64,000 nt of DNA from Anaerolineae bacterium (lineage in GTDB: Bacteria > Chloroflexota > Anaerolineae > 4572-78 > J111), in the NCBI GenBank assembly GCA_023382535.1, contig JAHDWA010000031.1, forward strand, positions 18,035 through 82,034, read 5' to 3'. Positions 61,685-64,000 of this stretch are shown piece after piece; the stretch's first letter is position 1; each line of letters begins with the position of its first letter. A program made the translations under genes and the position numbers. The notes below the pieces were generated by a model that did not search any database, was not told where the DNA came from, and was given only the letters and a program-made list of their open reading frames with translations.

Positions 61685-62671
61685 TTACCGAATTTCAAAA
61701 ATACCGGTAGCGACGACCGAGTCGTTGACGTAAAGCTCTAATTTATAAAGACCCTCACCGGGCGGGTTGAGAAAACTGTAAAACTGGGCCTTACTCCCCC
61801 AGCGCCACGTCTGCTCGTCGCGCCACAGCTCAACCCCGTTCTGATACCACACCGCAGCGAAATCCACACCATTAACCATGCCGCTATAGGGATAAACGGC
61901 ATAGACCGACTCTGTCCCCTGGGGGAAAAAGTCAGTTGGGTTGATGGCATCAATATTTGGCGTAATATCAGCCGCAAATTGAATCGGCCCCATTCTGGTG
62001 CCGGGTGGGGCCGGGGTGCGCGGAGCGGTAGTGGGCACCTGGGCGGCTATTGCCGCCGAGGTTGGGGTAACAGTGGGCGGCGGCGGAATAGGGGTATCCG
62101 TAGGTACGGCTGTCGGTGGGACAGGCGTGGCCGTTGGGGGGATGGTGGCTGTAGGCGGAACTGCCGTCGGCGCGGGCGGCTGCGTTGGCGATACCAGGGC
62201 TACGGTAGCGGGAGCCGCAGCCGCTTCCACAGCCGGAGCCGGAGTTGATACAGGGGGCGCCGGTGGCGGCGGAAGCGGGGTATCCGTAGCTGCCGCTTGA
62301 ACCTGCTGAACCAGAGTAGGGGTTGGGGCTGTAACCGGCGGTTCAGCAGGAGGAGGCGTTTCCGTGACAAACGTGATCAGCGGGGGATTGGCCGGCTGGA
62401 TTGGCCCCGCATCAGCCACCCCAGCCGGCTCACTGGCGGGAAACAGCCGCAGAGTAGCCAGCCAGCCGCCCAGGAAGAGAGCAGTCAGAGCGCTTAACAG
62501 AAAAGTGGCCAGGCGCGCCCGCTGCGACCGAATGGTCTCTTCTTCCCGGACAATGGGGAAGATAGCGCTGCGGGCCTCACGAGCTGAACGCAAAGCAATC
62601 AGAGCGGCAATAACCGTAGCGCCGATACTGAGACCGGCCAAAATAAGCAAAATGGCTGGCAAAGAAACCAC
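61685..62671 (-). CDS. Membrane protein with Pro/Thr linker and C-terminal beta-sandwich
   Basis: This 328-residue protein has two helices (about 6-30 and 55-78), a long Pro/Ala/Thr-rich linker of about 140 residues (for example PPTATIPPTATPVPPTAVPT), and a C-terminal beta-sandwich of about 100 residues (IQFAADITPNIDAINPTDFF ... LYKLELYVNDSVVATGIFEI) on the outer side. The fold resembles small carbohydrate- or wall-binding modules found at the ends of similar proteins, but I cannot name it. The start is GTG at 62671 with GGAG nine bases upstream, which lies at the end of the preceding lipoprotein gene, so the two are translated together. Confidence 0.65.
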   Translation of the reverse strand: MVSLPAILLILAGLSIGATVIAALIALRSAREARSAIFPIVREEETIRSQRARLATFLLSALTALFLGGWLATLRLFPASEPAGVADAGPIQPANPPLITFVTETPPPAEPPVTAPTPTLVQQVQAAATDTPLPPPPAPPVSTPAPAVEAAAAPATVALVSPTQPPAPTAVPPTATIPPTATPVPPTAVPTDTPIPPPPTVTPTSAAIAAQVPTTAPRTPAPPGTRMGPIQFAADITPNIDAINPTDFFPQGTESVYAVYPYSGMVNGVDFAAVWYQNGVELWRDEQTWRWGSKAQFYSFLNPPGEGLYKLELYVNDSVVATGIFEIR

Positions 62672-62677
62672 TTAATA

Positions 62678-63655
62678 TTACTCCACAATCTCGATCTGTT
62701 CAGGCCGGTCCACAATAATCTCTGGCGCATTCTGATACATTTGGACTTGACCGGTCACCCGTACCATTTTATCGCGGTAGTACGTTTCCGGCGGGGCCGG
62801 AAACAGCGACCAGGCGTCGGCAAAAATAGCCACTTTGAAAGTGGTGCGAAAATCTTTGTCAAAGTTCAACAGGACTACCTTGCCCGAATTGTAAGCATCT
62901 ATCACTTTCCCTTCCACCGTCACCGTTTGGCCATTATAGGCGGCGGCATCGGCCCAGGTAATGACAGGTGAACCGGCCGCCGCCGGTGCTATTTGCGCCG
63001 GTTCAGCCGGAGTTGCCGCCACGGCCGGTGTTGGTTCTACCGCAGGCACAATCTCGGCGGCAGGCGTCTCCACCACAGGCAGGGTCGGGGTGACTGTCGG
63101 TGGTTGCAGCGCCTGGGCCGATTGGCAATCACAATTATTGGCAACCGGTTGGCCCAGTGTCAGGGCTACCTCAATTTGCCAGGGGTCCTTGATGATAATT
63201 TCCGGAGTCCCCTGGTACTCTTCAATGACGCCTTCAATCCTGACCCATTTGCCGTAGAAAAGATTTTCCGGCGGGGCCGGAAATTTGGGCCAATCGTCGG
63301 GAAAAATTACGGCGGTAAACACGCCGTTGGTATCCGCCGAGAAGTTAAGAAAAACGGCGCTGCCGGAATTATAGGTCCGCATGACTGTGCCTTCAACCGT
63401 AATTTTTTGCCCCATAAAAGCGGCGGCGTCTTCCACCGGAATCACATCATCGCGCGGGCCTTTGGGCCAGACCAACTCCTCCAATTTGTCAGAAGGAAGC
63501 GCGCTCTGAGTTGGAAAAGGCGTGTAGGTCGGGTACGGCGTGTAAGTTGGATAGACGGTGTAAGTCGGATAGGGAGTGGCTGGTGGTTCAGATGCACAGG
63601 CTACGGCGAATAAAGAAAAGCAAATTAATAGACTAATCCGTTGAATGAGTTGCAT
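62678..63655 (-). CDS. Lipoprotein with tandem OB-fold-like domains
   Basis: This 325-residue exported lipoprotein has lipobox SLFAVACASEPP. A repeat of YPTYT units (five in a row, about residues 27-50) makes a stalk. Two related domains of about 85 residues follow (KITVEGTVMRTYNSGSAVFL and TVTVEGKVIDAYNSGKVVLL), separated by a Pro/Ala linker. The pattern of TVEGxVxxxYNSGxxxxLNF and PPExxYxxKxVRxxGxV is typical of OB-fold domains seen beside nuclease or exported binding proteins. ATG at 63655 has AGGA upstream; a frame continuing to 63745 has no signal peptide logic. A consensus promoter lies about 110 nt upstream. Confidence 0.7.
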   Translation of the reverse strand: MQLIQRISLLICFSLFAVACASEPPATPYPTYTVYPTYTPYPTYTPFPTQSALPSDKLEELVWPKGPRDDVIPVEDAAAFMGQKITVEGTVMRTYNSGSAVFLNFSADTNGVFTAVIFPDDWPKFPAPPENLFYGKWVRIEGVIEEYQGTPEIIIKDPWQIEVALTLGQPVANNCDCQSAQALQPPTVTPTLPVVETPAAEIVPAVEPTPAVAATPAEPAQIAPAAAGSPVITWADAAAYNGQTVTVEGKVIDAYNSGKVVLLNFDKDFRTTFKVAIFADAWSLFPAPPETYYRDKMVRVTGQVQMYQNAPEIIVDRPEQIEIVE

Positions 63656-63763
63656 AGGAGTTTCCTTTCTGAAACTAAGAGTGAAAAGTAGGAATGACAG
63701 GTAGTGAGCGTTTAGATTGATGGTTTGGAAAATCCTTTTATTCAAGCCTCACTGCGGCTAAGT

Positions 63764-63792
63764 AGTATACTTCCGTTAAAATTTAGAGTCAA
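63764..63792 (-). promoter_or_regulatory. Promoter of the OB-fold lipoprotein operon
   Basis: On the minus strand TTGACT (63787-63792), a 17-nt spacer and TATACT (63764-63769). The leader is about 100 nt. Confidence 0.8.
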
Positions 63793-63839
63793 TCACACGC
63801 CCAGAAAAATCAGCAGCTCTAAAGGTAATTTTACCTGAT

Positions 63840-64000
63840 TTATGGGGTGGGCTGAGCCTGGGCAGTGGCGGTGGCGTCTATGGCTGCTTGAGCCGTAGCA
63901 GTGGCATCTATCCCGGCCTGAGCCGTGGCCGTAGCATCTACTCCGGCCTGGGCAGTGGCGGTGGCGTCTATGGCTGCTTGAGCCGTAGCAGTGGCATCTA
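63840..64000 (-). CDS. C-terminal end of a decapeptide-repeat (DATATAQA) protein, 5' end outside window
   Basis: The minus-strand frame is open from the right edge to the stop at 63840-63842. It encodes at least five copies of DATATAQA followed by (A/G)(I/V), then QPTP at the end. The DNA unit is 30 bp. Such Ala/Thr/Gln repeats form stalks in exported Chloroflexota proteins, but function cannot be inferred. A 6-bp AGGTAA/TTACCT hairpin lies just beyond the stop (63823-63836). Confidence 0.7.
   Translation of the reverse strand, partial: DATATAQAAIDATATAQAGVDATATAQAGIDATATAQAAIDATATAQAQPTP
63855..64000. repeat. 30-bp tandem repeats encoding DATATAQA units
   Basis: About five 30-bp units (for example GGCAGTGGCGGTGGCGTCTA on the plus strand) alternate in pairs that differ by a few bases. 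They continue past the window edge. Confidence 0.85.

Noticed and set aside
63855..64000. Direct repeats of 30 bp resembling a CRISPR array
   Set aside because: Units are contiguous without variable spacers and translate as a regular decapeptide in an open frame.

Overview
This window most likely comes from a Chloroflexota (Anaerolineae-like) bacterium. That assignment is inferred from gene style, not from a marker search. The signs are Pro/Thr-rich secreted proteins, a beta-helix protein ending in YLPVILKK, lamin-tail-domain mosaics, ATATAQA decapeptide repeats, a homodimeric-type AceE, and moderately GC-rich DNA with clear Shine-Dalgarno sites. Several promoters have the form TTGACx-17-TATAAT. 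The annotation below covers 49 protein genes (two partial), one tRNA, one insertion sequence, nine promoter or regulatory sites, eight terminator-like hairpins and about a dozen short repeat tracts.

Layout. 1-10.6 kb: housekeeping block with a partial glycosyltransferase, a phosphohexomutase, and on the minus strand a LysM/M23 peptidase, rho with a leader of about 520 nt, gap, yvcK and a GT5 glycogen synthase. 10.7-15 kb: a membrane GT-C-like protein, a secreted beta-helix protein, and a small unknown gene carrying an in-frame heptamer repeat. 15-25.2 kb: an oligopeptide ABC operon (A1-D-F-A2-B-C) followed by a membrane-anchored cytochrome c and an SDR. 25.2-31 kb: an insertion sequence and a 1385-residue secreted LTD/PHP/OB mosaic. 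31.3-38.3 kb: a minus-strand operon def-aceE-aceF-GT2-nitrilase with a consensus promoter. 38.4-50.2 kb: mltG, then a sensory locus cheR-cheB-SBP-SBP-hybrid kinase-RR/kinase-SBP. 50.5-53.8 kb: a glycoside hydrolase, tRNA-Val and small genes. 53.8-61.6 kb: comEC and an operon selD-protease-upp-eamA-hsdM. 61.7-64 kb: three surface or envelope genes.

Three points stand out. First, selD starts 22 codons upstream of its first post-UGA ATG and reads through an in-frame UGA in the catalytic motif CAG-UGA-ASK, so SelD is itself a selenoprotein (Sec19). Second, more than ten loci carry short tracts with an exact or near 7-nt period. The heptamer word differs from locus to locus; the tracts often form inverted pairs, mostly lie at gene ends, and at least twice lie in frame inside genes. 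Third, three orphan PF04392-type binding lipoproteins flank two large Cache/GAF/HisKA/REC hybrid kinases next to CheR and CheB. No transporter permease, transporter ATPase or CheA is present, which suggests a ligand-sensing phosphorelay rather than transport.
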